Origin: Dyella sp. SG609
GTDB lineage: Bacteria; Pseudomonadota; Gammaproteobacteria; Xanthomonadales; Rhodanobacteraceae
NCBI RefSeq assembly: GCF_012275375.1
Contig: NZ_JAAZQJ010000007.1
Coordinates: 1 to 64,000, forward strand
Direction of reading: 5' to 3'
DNA: 64,000 nucleotides
Below the pieces are notes generated by a model. The model was not told where the DNA came from, made no database searches, and saw nothing but the letters and a program-made list of their open reading frames with translations. This document shows positions 41,867 to 50,182 of this stretch, piece by piece; position 1 is the stretch's first letter, and each line of letters opens with the position of its first letter. A program made the position numbers and the translations under genes.

Positions 41867-43174
41867 TCAGGGCCGCTCGCGCGCGTCGCCGCCGTAGTCG
41901 TCGGGGCGGCGCGGCAGGGCCGGCGAGTGCTCGGCGGCGATGTCGCGTTCGACGTCGACGGCGTGCTGTTCCGACGGCGGCGTGCCGCCCGGCGGCGTCG
42001 GGCCGCGCGCCGCATGCGTGCCCTGCATCTTCGGCAGTGCGTGCCCGCAGACTTCGTGGGCGAAGATCAGATGGAACGGAATATCCACCCAGCGTCCGTT
42101 GATCTTGTACTGGCCCTGGAAGCGCGGATCGACATTGACGGTCGGACTGGTGCGGCGCCCCGCCTCACCCTGCACGCGCCCTTGCTGATCGACCGTGCGG
42201 CTGGTGCCCGGCGGCCCGGCCTGAAAGGCAATCGTGGTGGTTTCGGTGTTGTTGATGACGTCGCACAGACAACGGCAACCCACCGGCGTGCTGGAATTGG
42301 CCGGCGATTTCGCCGGAGCGGCCGGCGCAGGCGTGGCGCAGAAATTGGCCGCGCCCGCGCTGGCCACGCCGGTCGCCGGATCCACCACGAACTGGCCGTC
42401 GGGGCAGACTTCGTGCATCAGGTTCTGCACCGCATTGGTCAAGGGTTGCTCCGGCCCCGCCGCGCCCGCCGGCATCGGAATCGAATCGCCGGGATTGACC
42501 ACCAGCCGCCGGCGCAGGATCGGCGCACGCGCCAGGCTCAGCGGCGCCGCGGCAAACCCGGCGCCCGCATTGGCACCGCTCATCACCCGGTGCGCCGCCG
42601 CATCCGCCTCGCCTTCCAGCGGATCGTCCGCGCTGCCGATGCGCAGGCCGTTGCCGCCAGCCATCGACGGCGTGTCGCCCACCTGCCCGCCGGAGCGCTG
42701 CAGGCTCTGCGCACCGCCCTGCTGCACCACGTGCGCCAGTTCATGCGCAAGCAGCTGGCGGCCCGTATGCGTCGACGGCGCATAGCCGCCCTGACCGAAC
42801 ACGATATGCGGCCCCACGGTGTACGCGGAGGCGCCGACGTCGGCCGCCGTTTCCGCGGCCTGCGGCGAGGCATGCACGCGCACGTGGCTGAAGTCGTGGC
42901 CGAAGCGCGGCTCCATGAAGCTGCGCGTGGCGCGATCCAGCGGCTGTCCGCCGCGGGCCAGTTCCGCATGCACGCTGGCCGGGGCGACGCCGCCGGCCAC
43001 GTCGCGCTGCGCGCGCCGCTGCAGGCTGGCCTTCTTCTGCGCGCACTCGCTGCACTGGCCGCCGCCCGGCGTGGATTTGCCGCAGCCGCATTTGCGGTGC
43101 AGACCGACCGGCGCGCGGGTGAGCGCAGGCGTAAAGCTCTGCCTGGCGATCGCTGATTTGTCGGCGCTTGGCAT
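41867..43174 (-). CDS. DUF4157 eCIS protein 2: Cys module, DUF4157, putative metal-binding C-terminal domain
   Basis: A 435-residue protein. The Cys module has Cys 29, 31, 41 and 44 (RKCGCG...GQCSEC). DUF4157 spans about 65-155 (PLDRATRSFMEPRFGHDFSHVRVH, AYTVGPHIVFG, LLAHELAHVVQQ with HExxH at 144-148). After a linker, the region about 255-435 includes a CRCLC cluster, GRWVDIPFHLIFAHEVCGHALPK (HEVCGH from about 373) and HAVDVERDIAAEH, which together look like a metal site of an unusual peptidase-like domain. The start at 43174 has GAGAGGG upstream; the longer frame to 43249 overlaps the next gene. It is a likely cargo or effector. Confidence 0.78.
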   Translation of the reverse strand: MPSADKSAIARQSFTPALTRAPVGLHRKCGCGKSTPGGGQCSECAQKKASLQRRAQRDVAGGVAPASVHAELARGGQPLDRATRSFMEPRFGHDFSHVRVHASPQAAETAADVGASAYTVGPHIVFGQGGYAPSTHTGRQLLAHELAHVVQQGGAQSLQRSGGQVGDTPSMAGGNGLRIGSADDPLEGEADAAAHRVMSGANAGAGFAAAPLSLARAPILRRRLVVNPGDSIPMPAGAAGPEQPLTNAVQNLMHEVCPDGQFVVDPATGVASAGAANFCATPAPAAPAKSPANSSTPVGCRCLCDVINNTETTTIAFQAGPPGTSRTVDQQGRVQGEAGRRTSPTVNVDPRFQGQYKINGRWVDIPFHLIFAHEVCGHALPKMQGTHAARGPTPPGGTPPSEQHAVDVERDIAAEHSPALPRRPDDYGGDARERP

Positions 43175-43187
43175 CGTGGCGGCCCTC

Positions 43188-45032
43188 TCAAGGCTTGGTG
43201 GTTTCGACCACGGTGGACGGCGCGATGCCGAAGGCCTTGCGCGCCGCATTGATCACTTTCTCGTCGCACGCGACCGGGTCGCGCGTGACCTCTTCGGGTT
43301 TTGCCGGCTTGAACTCCTGGGTCACCTTGCTGCCGACCAGGGTGATGTCGGCGCGCCGCATGAAATCGAAGGCCTGGTCGCGCTGCGCCTTGAACGGCTG
43401 CGCCTTGAACGCATCGCGCTCGGGGCCGGCCTTGGGCGCCGTCGGATCGGCCGTGCTGCCGGGCTTCTCGCCCAGGTATTCCTTCACCGCGTCTTCTTCC
43501 ATCGGGCGGCCCACCGGCTCGGGCTTCTGCTTGCCCTGCAGCGGCGGCAGCTCGCTCTGGCCGTCCGCCTTGACGCCCGAGGTATCGCAATGCGGGCATA
43601 CCTTCGGATCCTGCAGCCAGCGGAGCGCCGCTTCCGCGCGCTTCACCGACAGGCGGTCGTTGCCGATAAATGACGGCTCGTGCTCGCGCCCGCGCGGACC
43701 TTCCGGCGAGGTGAAGCCCTGCACCGCGGTGACGCGGTAGCCCTTGGCGGCCAGCGTCTCGATGTCGTCGGGCAGGTGGAAATCCTGGCGGATGGTGTCC
43801 TTGGCATAGTCGAAGTACACGCGCCGCACTTGAGGATCCGGACCCTTGAGCTCGGGCTGTCCGGGGTCGGCCGGCTTGCGCGTGACCTTGGCGCAGGCCA
43901 GGGTCACGTAGTGGCGCACGGTGTGGCAGTCGACGTTCTTCGGCTTGTCGCCAGGCGTGTAGCTGAAGCTGATGCCGCCCTGCTTCTGCTCCGCGTCGTA
44001 CTGGCCCTGCGCGCCGAAGCCGCCGTACGGCGTCTTGACCTGCACGCCGCCGCCATAGGTCGGCTTGCCGGATACGCCGGCGGTGATGGTGGGGCCGATG
44101 GTGACGGTGACCTTGTCGCTGACCGCGACCTCGATGCCGAGCCCCGCGGTGAGCCGGCCGCTCTTGACCGGATCCTTGCCCGACAGCACGTTGCCGATCG
44201 CCTGCGCCACGGTGGCGGGCAGGCTGGCGGAGGGCGAGATGGTGACGCTGGTCTTGCCGCGGCAGTAAGTGATGTCGACGAAGACGTTCTGCGAGTCGTA
44301 GCCGGGCACCGCGGAAATCGTGGTCTTGGGCTCGGGCTTGTCGGTGGAATCGACCATGGTCAGTTCGGTTTCCGACATGTCCGGGCAGCGCACCACTTTC
44401 TGCATGTCGTCCTTGCCGGCGCTGGCATAGCACTCGGCGATCTGCCGGCGGATCACGCCGCCGGCCGCCGGCGCCACGTAGGCGCGCCGGCCCTGCGCCA
44501 CCGCATCCGCGGCGCGGTCGGCGGCGCGCTCGCTGGCGTCGTCGGCCGCACCCAGCTGCAGCTTCGGATGCAGCCCGCCGCCGCCCGCATCCTGGATGGT
44601 GTGGGCCAGCTCGTGCGCAAGCAGATGCCGGCCGTCCGGCGTATGCGGCGCGTACTGCCGGTGGTCGAACACCAGGTGCTGGCCCACGGCATACGCCCGT
44701 GCGCCGACCGAACGCGCGGACGCCGCTGCCTGCCCATCCGTATGCACGCGCACGCCGCTGAAATCGTGGCCGAAGCGCGGCTCCATCCAGGCGCGCGCCG
44801 CGGCATCCAGCGGCCGCCCGGGCGTGCCCAGCACGTCGTGCACGATCCCCGGCACCGCCGCCTGCTGCGCGGATGCCCCGGCGCGCTCCTTGCGATGCAC
44901 ACGCTGCTTGCAGCTCTCGCATTCGCCTGCGGCCGCATGGCTGCCGCAGGCGCATTTGCGCCGCAGCACGGGGCTGGCGACAGCGGCGGATGGAGCCGGC
45001 GCGAGCTTTGCGTTGGCGAGAGGCCGGTTCAT
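43188..45032 (-). CDS. DUF4157 eCIS protein 3: Cys module, DUF4157, beta-rich region, OmpA-like domain
   Basis: A 614-residue protein, the largest of the trio. The Cys module has Cys 27, 29, 38 and 41 (RKCACG...GECESC). DUF4157 follows (PLDAAARAWMEPRFGHDFSGVRVHTDG, LLAHELAHTIQD). A central beta-rich region (about 235-395) has alternating Gly/Thr/Val strands (TVTIGPTITAGVSGKPTYGGGVQV), reminiscent of a barrel or sandwich. Residues about 415-480 resemble an OmpA-like fold (VYFDYAKDTIRQDF, VTAVQGFTSPEGP, NDRLSVKRAEAALRWL), which suggests cell-wall binding. It overlaps the 92-residue gene by 4 bp. Confidence 0.78.
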   Translation of the reverse strand: MNRPLANAKLAPAPSAAVASPVLRRKCACGSHAAAGECESCKQRVHRKERAGASAQQAAVPGIVHDVLGTPGRPLDAAARAWMEPRFGHDFSGVRVHTDGQAAASARSVGARAYAVGQHLVFDHRQYAPHTPDGRHLLAHELAHTIQDAGGGGLHPKLQLGAADDASERAADRAADAVAQGRRAYVAPAAGGVIRRQIAECYASAGKDDMQKVVRCPDMSETELTMVDSTDKPEPKTTISAVPGYDSQNVFVDITYCRGKTSVTISPSASLPATVAQAIGNVLSGKDPVKSGRLTAGLGIEVAVSDKVTVTIGPTITAGVSGKPTYGGGVQVKTPYGGFGAQGQYDAEQKQGGISFSYTPGDKPKNVDCHTVRHYVTLACAKVTRKPADPGQPELKGPDPQVRRVYFDYAKDTIRQDFHLPDDIETLAAKGYRVTAVQGFTSPEGPRGREHEPSFIGNDRLSVKRAEAALRWLQDPKVCPHCDTSGVKADGQSELPPLQGKQKPEPVGRPMEEDAVKEYLGEKPGSTADPTAPKAGPERDAFKAQPFKAQRDQAFDFMRRADITLVGSKVTQEFKPAKPEEVTRDPVACDEKVINAARKAFGIAPSTVVETTKP

Positions 45033-45307
45033 GTCCGCTCCACCGCCGGCAAGGCGGCGGCGAGGCTTTGCCCCACCGCCGCGGCGAGGCGTGAACCAAG
45101 CCGCTCCTGACCTCGAACCGGCGCGGGCAGCGCCGCGGAAGGCAGTGCGCTGACGGCGCCGACATGGCGCAGCGCATCCATCGCTCCCGGCTGCGCGAGT
45201 TGCCGCGCCAGTTCCCGTTCAAGCAGCAGCCGCACGTCGGCGGCGCGTTCGCCGCCCAGCACGGCCTCGTCGATCACCAGCCGCTCGATATGCAGCGCGA
45301 TGCTCAC
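45029..45307 (-). CDS. Small eCIS-operon protein following the AAA+ ATPase
   Basis: A 92-residue protein starting at GTG 45307, overlapping the ATPase stop by 4 bp (GTGA), and ending in a 4-bp overlap with the next gene. The sequence opens VSIALHIERLVIDEAVLGGERAADVRLLLERELARQL, a strand followed by an amphipathic helix, then an Ala-rich tail. Small proteins with an IERLVID-type opening often accompany such ATPase genes in my recollection of these clusters; function is unknown, perhaps an ATPase partner. Confidence 0.65.
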   Translation of the reverse strand: MSIALHIERLVIDEAVLGGERAADVRLLLERELARQLAQPGAMDALRHVGAVSALPSAALPAPVRGQERLGSRLAAAVGQSLAAALPAVERT

Positions 45308-47460
45308 GGCTGTCCTCCCGCACTGCCCAGCCAGCGGAAGTCCGCTTCGTTGACCGGCTTCTCCAGCTTGCGGAACTCGTTGCGCGCGGCATCGAGCAGC
45401 AGCGGCATGGTCACCTGCACGCCGTGCCTGGCGGCCAGGAACGCTGCGTTCAAGGCGATGCCCTGGATGCTGCCGCCGGTCAGCGCCAGCTTGGCCAGGC
45501 GTTCGATGTCCAGCGCGGCGGTGGCCACCTTGGCGGGAAAGGCCGAGGCCCACATCGCCTTGCGCTCGGCCACGCCGGGGAACGGGAAGTTCACCACGAA
45601 GCGGATGCGGCGCAGAAAAGCCGTGTCCAGCGCGCTCTTCATATTGGTGGCCAGGATGGCCAGGCCGCGGAAGCTCTCCAGCCGCTGCAGCAGGTAGTTC
45701 ACTTCGATATTGGCGTAGCGGTCGTGGCTGTCCTTCACTTCGCTGCGGCGTCCGAACAGCGCGTCGGCCTCGTCGAAGAACAGGATCGCGCCGCCCTCTT
45801 CCGCCGCGTCGAACAGCTTGCGCAGGTTCTTCTCGGTGTCGCCGATGTACTTGCTGACCACGGCCGAGAGATCGATGCGGTACAGCGGCAGGCCCAGTTC
45901 GTTGGCGATCACTTCGGCCGCCATGGTCTTGCCGGTACCGCTCTCGCCGGCGAACAGCGCGCTGATGGAAAGCCCGCGGTTCATGCGTTCGCGGAAGCCC
46001 CAGTCGTCGTAGACCACGCTGCGCTGCGCGACCTGGTCGGCGATTTCGCGCAGCAGGTTCTTCTCGCTGTCCGGCAGCTTGAGGTCGTCCCAGCCCGCCT
46101 TGGGCTCGATGCGCTGCGCCAGCTGGTCCAGCGCCGGCCGCGTGCGCGCCAGCGCGCCTTGCCACAGCGCTTCGCCCAGGCCTTCGGCCTTCTGCCCGGT
46201 CGCGGCCAGCGCGGTATGCGCGATCTGCCCGATCTTGCCGAGATTGAAATCGAAATGGCTGGCCAGCTGGCGCGAATGCTGCTCCGCGCCTTCGCCCAGC
46301 AGGTGCTGCCACACGCTGCGCTGTTCCAGCGAGGTGGGCCGGGTCACGTCGGCGCTGAGCGCATGCGTGCCGTTGTCGTTCCACGGCTCGCGCGTATCGA
46401 TGAACAGCAGGCCGCCGGCGCGCGCCAGGAAACGGCGGATCGGACCCGAAGCCGCATCCGCGCCGTCGATGGCGGAAGCGTCGATATACAGCGCCACCGG
46501 CATCAGCAGGCTCTCGCGCCGCCACAGGCGCACCAGGGCCTCCTGTTCGGCGATGCCCTGCGGCAGCAGCTGCGCCGACAGACGAAACGCCTGCGCACCG
46601 AAGCCGGCCGCCACCGTCTGCGCGATCGCCTGCTTGCTGGTGCTGTCCACGCCGACCAGCTGCACCGTGGGCAAGGGTTCGCCGAACGGCATGTGGCGCA
46701 GGTTGTCGAGCAGGCGGTCGGCCACGGCTTGCTGCGAAGGCGGCAGGCTGTCCGTGTTCAACGGCGTCAGCAGCGGCATCAGGCGGTCGTCGACGTAGTT
46801 CAAGCCCTTGGCGAAATTGACGATGCGCTCGTCCGCGCTCAGTGCGGCGCCGATCAGCGGCTGCGGCCCCGGCTGGTGGATCTCCAGCAGGCGCCAGTAG
46901 CGCAGCGGGCGTTCGGGCGAGAGCGCGTCCCAGCTCGGCTGGTCCAGCACGGCGAAGGCGAGCGCGAAGGTCGGCCAGGGCTTGGCGGGATCGTGCTGGG
47001 CCTGCGCGCACAGCGCGGGCATGCGCGTGTCCAGTTCCATGCCGATGCACAACAGCAGCAGATCGCGTTCGAAGTCGGACAGGCCCAGGCGCTGGGCCAG
47101 CAGTTGCAGCGCGGGGGCGAAGGCCGGCGCCTGTGCGGGATCGGCCGCGGTGTCGACGGCGATCGCCGCGGGCGGCGGTTCGGCCGCCTGCAGCTCCGGT
47201 GGCGCCGTGTCCATCGTTGCCAATGGCGCAGCCTGCGCCGCCGGGTGCTCGCCGAACACGCGGGACAACCATGACGTATGCCGAGCTTCAGTGGCTTCGG
47301 GCGCCGGCGCCACCGTCGCGGGAATCGCCGGCACGTTGCGCGCGCCATTCGACGGCGCCGCCTCCTGCCCCGCGGCGCGCTGCAGCCGCGCGCGCAGGTC
47401 GGCCAGCGCATCGGCCAGGTATTTATCGTTCTCGGCGAGCCATTGCGCGTAATCGCTCAT
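45304..47460 (-). CDS. AAA+ ATPase of the eCIS (Afp15 class)
   Basis: A 718-residue ATPase. The N-terminal 450 residues are a helical, mostly non-conserved region with a degenerate first AAA-like fold (VALYIDASAI, GLLFIDTREPW). The active AAA module lies at about 480-690: Walker A GESGTGKT (505-512), Walker B ILFFDEAD (559-566), sensor ATNMK and the arginine-finger segment DTAFLRRIRF. Afp15/Pvc15-type ATPases are needed for particle assembly or cargo loading. The start at 47460 overlaps the DUF4255 gene by 4 bp; a longer frame to 48228 overlaps that gene and is rejected. Confidence 0.92.
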   Translation of the reverse strand: MSDYAQWLAENDKYLADALADLRARLQRAAGQEAAPSNGARNVPAIPATVAPAPEATEARHTSWLSRVFGEHPAAQAAPLATMDTAPPELQAAEPPPAAIAVDTAADPAQAPAFAPALQLLAQRLGLSDFERDLLLLCIGMELDTRMPALCAQAQHDPAKPWPTFALAFAVLDQPSWDALSPERPLRYWRLLEIHQPGPQPLIGAALSADERIVNFAKGLNYVDDRLMPLLTPLNTDSLPPSQQAVADRLLDNLRHMPFGEPLPTVQLVGVDSTSKQAIAQTVAAGFGAQAFRLSAQLLPQGIAEQEALVRLWRRESLLMPVALYIDASAIDGADAASGPIRRFLARAGGLLFIDTREPWNDNGTHALSADVTRPTSLEQRSVWQHLLGEGAEQHSRQLASHFDFNLGKIGQIAHTALAATGQKAEGLGEALWQGALARTRPALDQLAQRIEPKAGWDDLKLPDSEKNLLREIADQVAQRSVVYDDWGFRERMNRGLSISALFAGESGTGKTMAAEVIANELGLPLYRIDLSAVVSKYIGDTEKNLRKLFDAAEEGGAILFFDEADALFGRRSEVKDSHDRYANIEVNYLLQRLESFRGLAILATNMKSALDTAFLRRIRFVVNFPFPGVAERKAMWASAFPAKVATAALDIERLAKLALTGGSIQGIALNAAFLAARHGVQVTMPLLLDAARNEFRKLEKPVNEADFRWLGSAGGQP

Positions 47461-48701
47461 GACACCACCACTTGCTGAAGGCTGTCGAAGGCCGGCAACG
47501 GGCCGCTGAAATCGACCGGAATGCTGTCGGCGCCGTCGACGCGCAGGCGCACCGTATAGGTGCCGGCAGCCACGCCTGGCACGTCGAAAACCAGCGCGGT
47601 GGGCTGGGCCGGATCGGCCGGGTTGGTGATGCTGGTCGGCGTCACCAGCTGGTCGCCGAACAGCAGGAACACGCGCTGCCCGTCGCGGATGCGCGGCAGG
47701 CAGGTCAGATTCAGATGCTGCGTGCCGGGCGAACCGGTGCGCGGCGTCAGCGTGATCGCCGGCGCCAGCGCCAGCGGCAGTTCGTTGCTGAGCAGCGCGG
47801 GCAGGCCCGGCGACTGCACCAGCAGCGACAGCGTGTAGATGCCCGGCGCCCAGCGCGACGGCGCCTGCGCATCCTCGGCGCTGTCGGCCAGATGCACCTG
47901 CAAGGTGCCCGCTGCCGGGCCCGCGGCCGGCACCACGTCCACCGGCGCATCGAGCCGCAGGCTGTTGAAGCGCGCCACCGCGTTGGCGGTGCTGAGCTGG
48001 CTGCCGCTGAGCACCAGATCGTCGCCGAGCCTGGCCGCCGCCTGCGCATTCGGCAGCGCCACGCTGCTGAGTGCCGGCGCCGTGGATGCCGTGCTGGTCA
48101 CGCCGCGATCCTGCGGCCCGCGGCGCAGCACCGGCAGGCTGGCGCGCGACGGCGCCTGGCTGTCGATCAGCAGCACGGTCGCCTCGTAGGCGGCGGAGAC
48201 GCGGTAGTTGGTCTGGAACGCGGTCCACAGCTTGGAGAGCTCTTCCACACTCTGCGGCAGCGGCGTCAGGCGCACGCGTTCGATCTGGTCGGCCAGGTCG
48301 TTGCCGAGCAAGGCGTTGCGGATGTCGTCGGCGTCGAGCAGCGGGCGGTCGTGCAGCGTGCTCATCGCCGCCGCCAGCACGCGGTGGCTGACCGCGTCGT
48401 TGTCGCTGTCGCCGCGGCCCCAGGCGGTGATCAGGTAATGCAGGTTCAGCGCCAGCGCCGGCTGCGCCGTTTCGCCGGGGCGCACGCGGCCGGGCATGTC
48501 CATATTGCGCCAGCCGGCGTTGTAGATGACCTGGTACAGGAACAGGTTGAGCTGGGCCTTGGTGATGCCTTTGCGCGCGACGTCCAGCGGCTGCAGGGTC
48601 ACTTCCAGGTCGCCCAGGTCGGTATCCAGCAGCGGCATGCGGGCCAGCAGCACATTGCGCAAGGTGCGGGTGGCGGCGGCGATGGCGAGGACATTGCTCA
48701 T
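47457..48701 (-). CDS. DUF4255 tail-terminator protein (Afp16/Pvc16 class) with C-terminal Ig-like extension
   Basis: A 414-residue protein. Residues 1-190 are DUF4255: AIAAATRTLRNVLL, ITKAQLNLFLYQVIYNAGWRNMDMPGR, ALNLHYLITAWG, SHRVLAAAMSTLHDRPLL and ELSKLWTAFQTNYRVSAAYEATVLLID. This family caps the tube and sheath. Residues about 210-414 add two beta-sandwich, Ig-like segments (GDDLVLSGSQL, GSPGTQHLNLT, GVAAGTYTVRLRVDG) not present in the short Afp16. It overlaps both neighbours by 4 bp. Confidence 0.9.
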   Translation of the reverse strand: MSNVLAIAAATRTLRNVLLARMPLLDTDLGDLEVTLQPLDVARKGITKAQLNLFLYQVIYNAGWRNMDMPGRVRPGETAQPALALNLHYLITAWGRGDSDNDAVSHRVLAAAMSTLHDRPLLDADDIRNALLGNDLADQIERVRLTPLPQSVEELSKLWTAFQTNYRVSAAYEATVLLIDSQAPSRASLPVLRRGPQDRGVTSTASTAPALSSVALPNAQAAARLGDDLVLSGSQLSTANAVARFNSLRLDAPVDVVPAAGPAAGTLQVHLADSAEDAQAPSRWAPGIYTLSLLVQSPGLPALLSNELPLALAPAITLTPRTGSPGTQHLNLTCLPRIRDGQRVFLLFGDQLVTPTSITNPADPAQPTALVFDVPGVAAGTYTVRLRVDGADSIPVDFSGPLPAFDSLQQVVVS

Positions 48702-49435
48702 GGCGTGCTTCCGCCGCGCTGGCGCAGGTAGTCGTCGAGCGCGCTGGGACGTGACGGCGCCGCAGCGCGCGGCGCCGTGGCGTTCGTGGGGGCGGCGCGC
48801 ACTTCCAGCCGGCCGATGCTGACGTGCACGGCCGGTTCGCTGGACGGCGGCGCCGTGCCGGCCGGTGCTTTCGCCGGTGCGGGCGACGATGCGTTCGTGC
48901 GCCGCGCGCCGGCTTCGGGCCGGGTGGCGAAGACGGGCTGGCCCGGCGGCAACAGTTCGCCGGGCGCTTCCTCGTGCGAGGTCTCGATGGTGGTGCGTTC
49001 GCGCAGGATGCGGGTTTCTTTCAGCGGCTGAAGCTCGCCGGTGGAGGCAGGCTCCTGGCGCGAAACCGTCCGCGGCGATGCCGGCTCGATGGCCGCTTCG
49101 CGCACGGACGGCTTGCTCGCAGAAAACAAGCGCACTTCTTCCGTGACGATGCTGTGCTCGTGCCTGTCGGCCTGCGCCGTAGAAGCGTGCGCAGATGAGC
49201 GCGCCGGCGCCAGTTCCGGTGCCTCCGCGAGCACTTTGCTCTCGGTCCGGCGTACGTTCGGCACGGCCTGCTCCTGCGTTCGCTCGACCGCCGGCGCCGC
49301 CTGGATCTGCACCGGCTCCTCCGTCACCGCCGCCCCACCCCGACCCGCCGGCTCGAACAGCGACGGCAGCCGCGGCGACAGCATCGATTCGCTGCCGAGC
49401 GCACGCGTAGCGACACGGTCGAGGAAATCGCTCAC
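48698..49435 (-). CDS. Proline/alanine-rich linker protein of the eCIS operon
   Basis: A 245-residue protein, largely low-complexity and probably disordered in the middle (Pro/Ala/Glu/Arg-rich). Only the ends look structured or conserved: SDFLDRVATRALGSESMLSPRLPSLFEP at the N-terminus and VHVSIGRLEVRA with SALDDYLRQRGG at the C-terminus. The GTG at 49435 is chosen because it overlaps the preceding stop by 4 bp (GTGA) like most junctions here; an ATG at 49444 is the alternative. The role is unknown, perhaps a flexible tether between assembly factors. Confidence 0.65.
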   Translation of the reverse strand: MSDFLDRVATRALGSESMLSPRLPSLFEPAGRGGAAVTEEPVQIQAAPAVERTQEQAVPNVRRTESKVLAEAPELAPARSSAHASTAQADRHEHSIVTEEVRLFSASKPSVREAAIEPASPRTVSRQEPASTGELQPLKETRILRERTTIETSHEEAPGELLPPGQPVFATRPEAGARRTNASSPAPAKAPAGTAPPSSEPAVHVSIGRLEVRAAPTNATAPRAAAPSRPSALDDYLRQRGGSTP

Positions 49436-50172
49436 GGCGCGCATTGCTCCAGGTAGGCCTGGCGGCGGCGCGGCGTCATCGCGAGGATGTCCGCTTCGCT
49501 CCAGTGGTAGTGGCGTGCCAGCGTGTCCACGTCGCGCAGCAGGCGCAGCGCCCAGGCGTGCAGTTCCTGCCACAGGAAGCGGGCGATATCGAAGGCCGGT
49601 TCCCAGTCGTGCGCGCATTCGGGGCAATGGAAGGCCAGCTGCAGGTCGGCCTGCGGATCGGCTGCAGCCATGGCCTGGGCCAGTTCCGCCTGCAGCGATT
49701 CCGGCAGGCTGGCCGGGGCAGCGCTCGACAGCTTCGTCGTTTCGATCACGCAGCGTTGCAGCAGCAGGCCACGGGCGTCGATCAGGTCGGCGCAATCCTG
49801 CAGTGCCAGCAGGTCGGCGCAGTTCACCGGGCGAAAACGCACGCGCAGGTCGTGCGCCGCCGATTGCAGTTCGAATACACCGGCGGAGGTGTCGTCGCCG
49901 GCATCCGGCCCGGTCAGCAGCGCATGCGCATCGAAGCTGACCTCGACCACCGCCTTGCACGCCGGGCAGCGCGCCACGCCATCCAGCCGCCGCCCGAACA
50001 GCCTCGCGTGCAGGCGCAGCAGCAAGGCATCGCGCCGCCCCAATGGCAACTGCAGCAGCGCGTCCTCGTCCGTGGCCTGGTCGGCCGCGCCGAGCAGATA
50101 CAGGCTGCGCGCCGCGGCGGAGGCATCCCCGCCGCGTTCCCAGGCGCGCAACCAGTCGGCGGCGGTCGGCAT
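49432..50172 (-). CDS. Zinc-ribbon baseplate-type protein
   Basis: A 246-residue protein with two CxxC knuckles, CPAC (about 68-71) and CPEC (about 182-185), that could bind one zinc. The C-terminal part (WEPAFDIARFLWQELHAWALRLLRDVDTLARHYHWSEADILAMTPRRRQAYL) resembles T4-type baseplate proteins found between tube and terminator genes in contractile systems. The N-terminus is MPTAADWLRAWERG. A GTG six nucleotides further upstream (50178) is an alternative start; GAGG is compatible with either. Confidence 0.68.
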   Translation of the reverse strand: MPTAADWLRAWERGGDASAAARSLYLLGAADQATDEDALLQLPLGRRDALLLRLHARLFGRRLDGVARCPACKAVVEVSFDAHALLTGPDAGDDTSAGVFELQSAAHDLRVRFRPVNCADLLALQDCADLIDARGLLLQRCVIETTKLSSAAPASLPESLQAELAQAMAAADPQADLQLAFHCPECAHDWEPAFDIARFLWQELHAWALRLLRDVDTLARHYHWSEADILAMTPRRRQAYLEQCAP

Positions 50173-50182
50173 GCGCACGGCC

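Noticed and set aside
47461-48228. N-terminal extension of the AAA+ ATPase to 48228
   Set aside because: It would overlap the DUF4255 gene almost completely; the ATG at 47460 gives the 4-bp overlap used throughout the operon.
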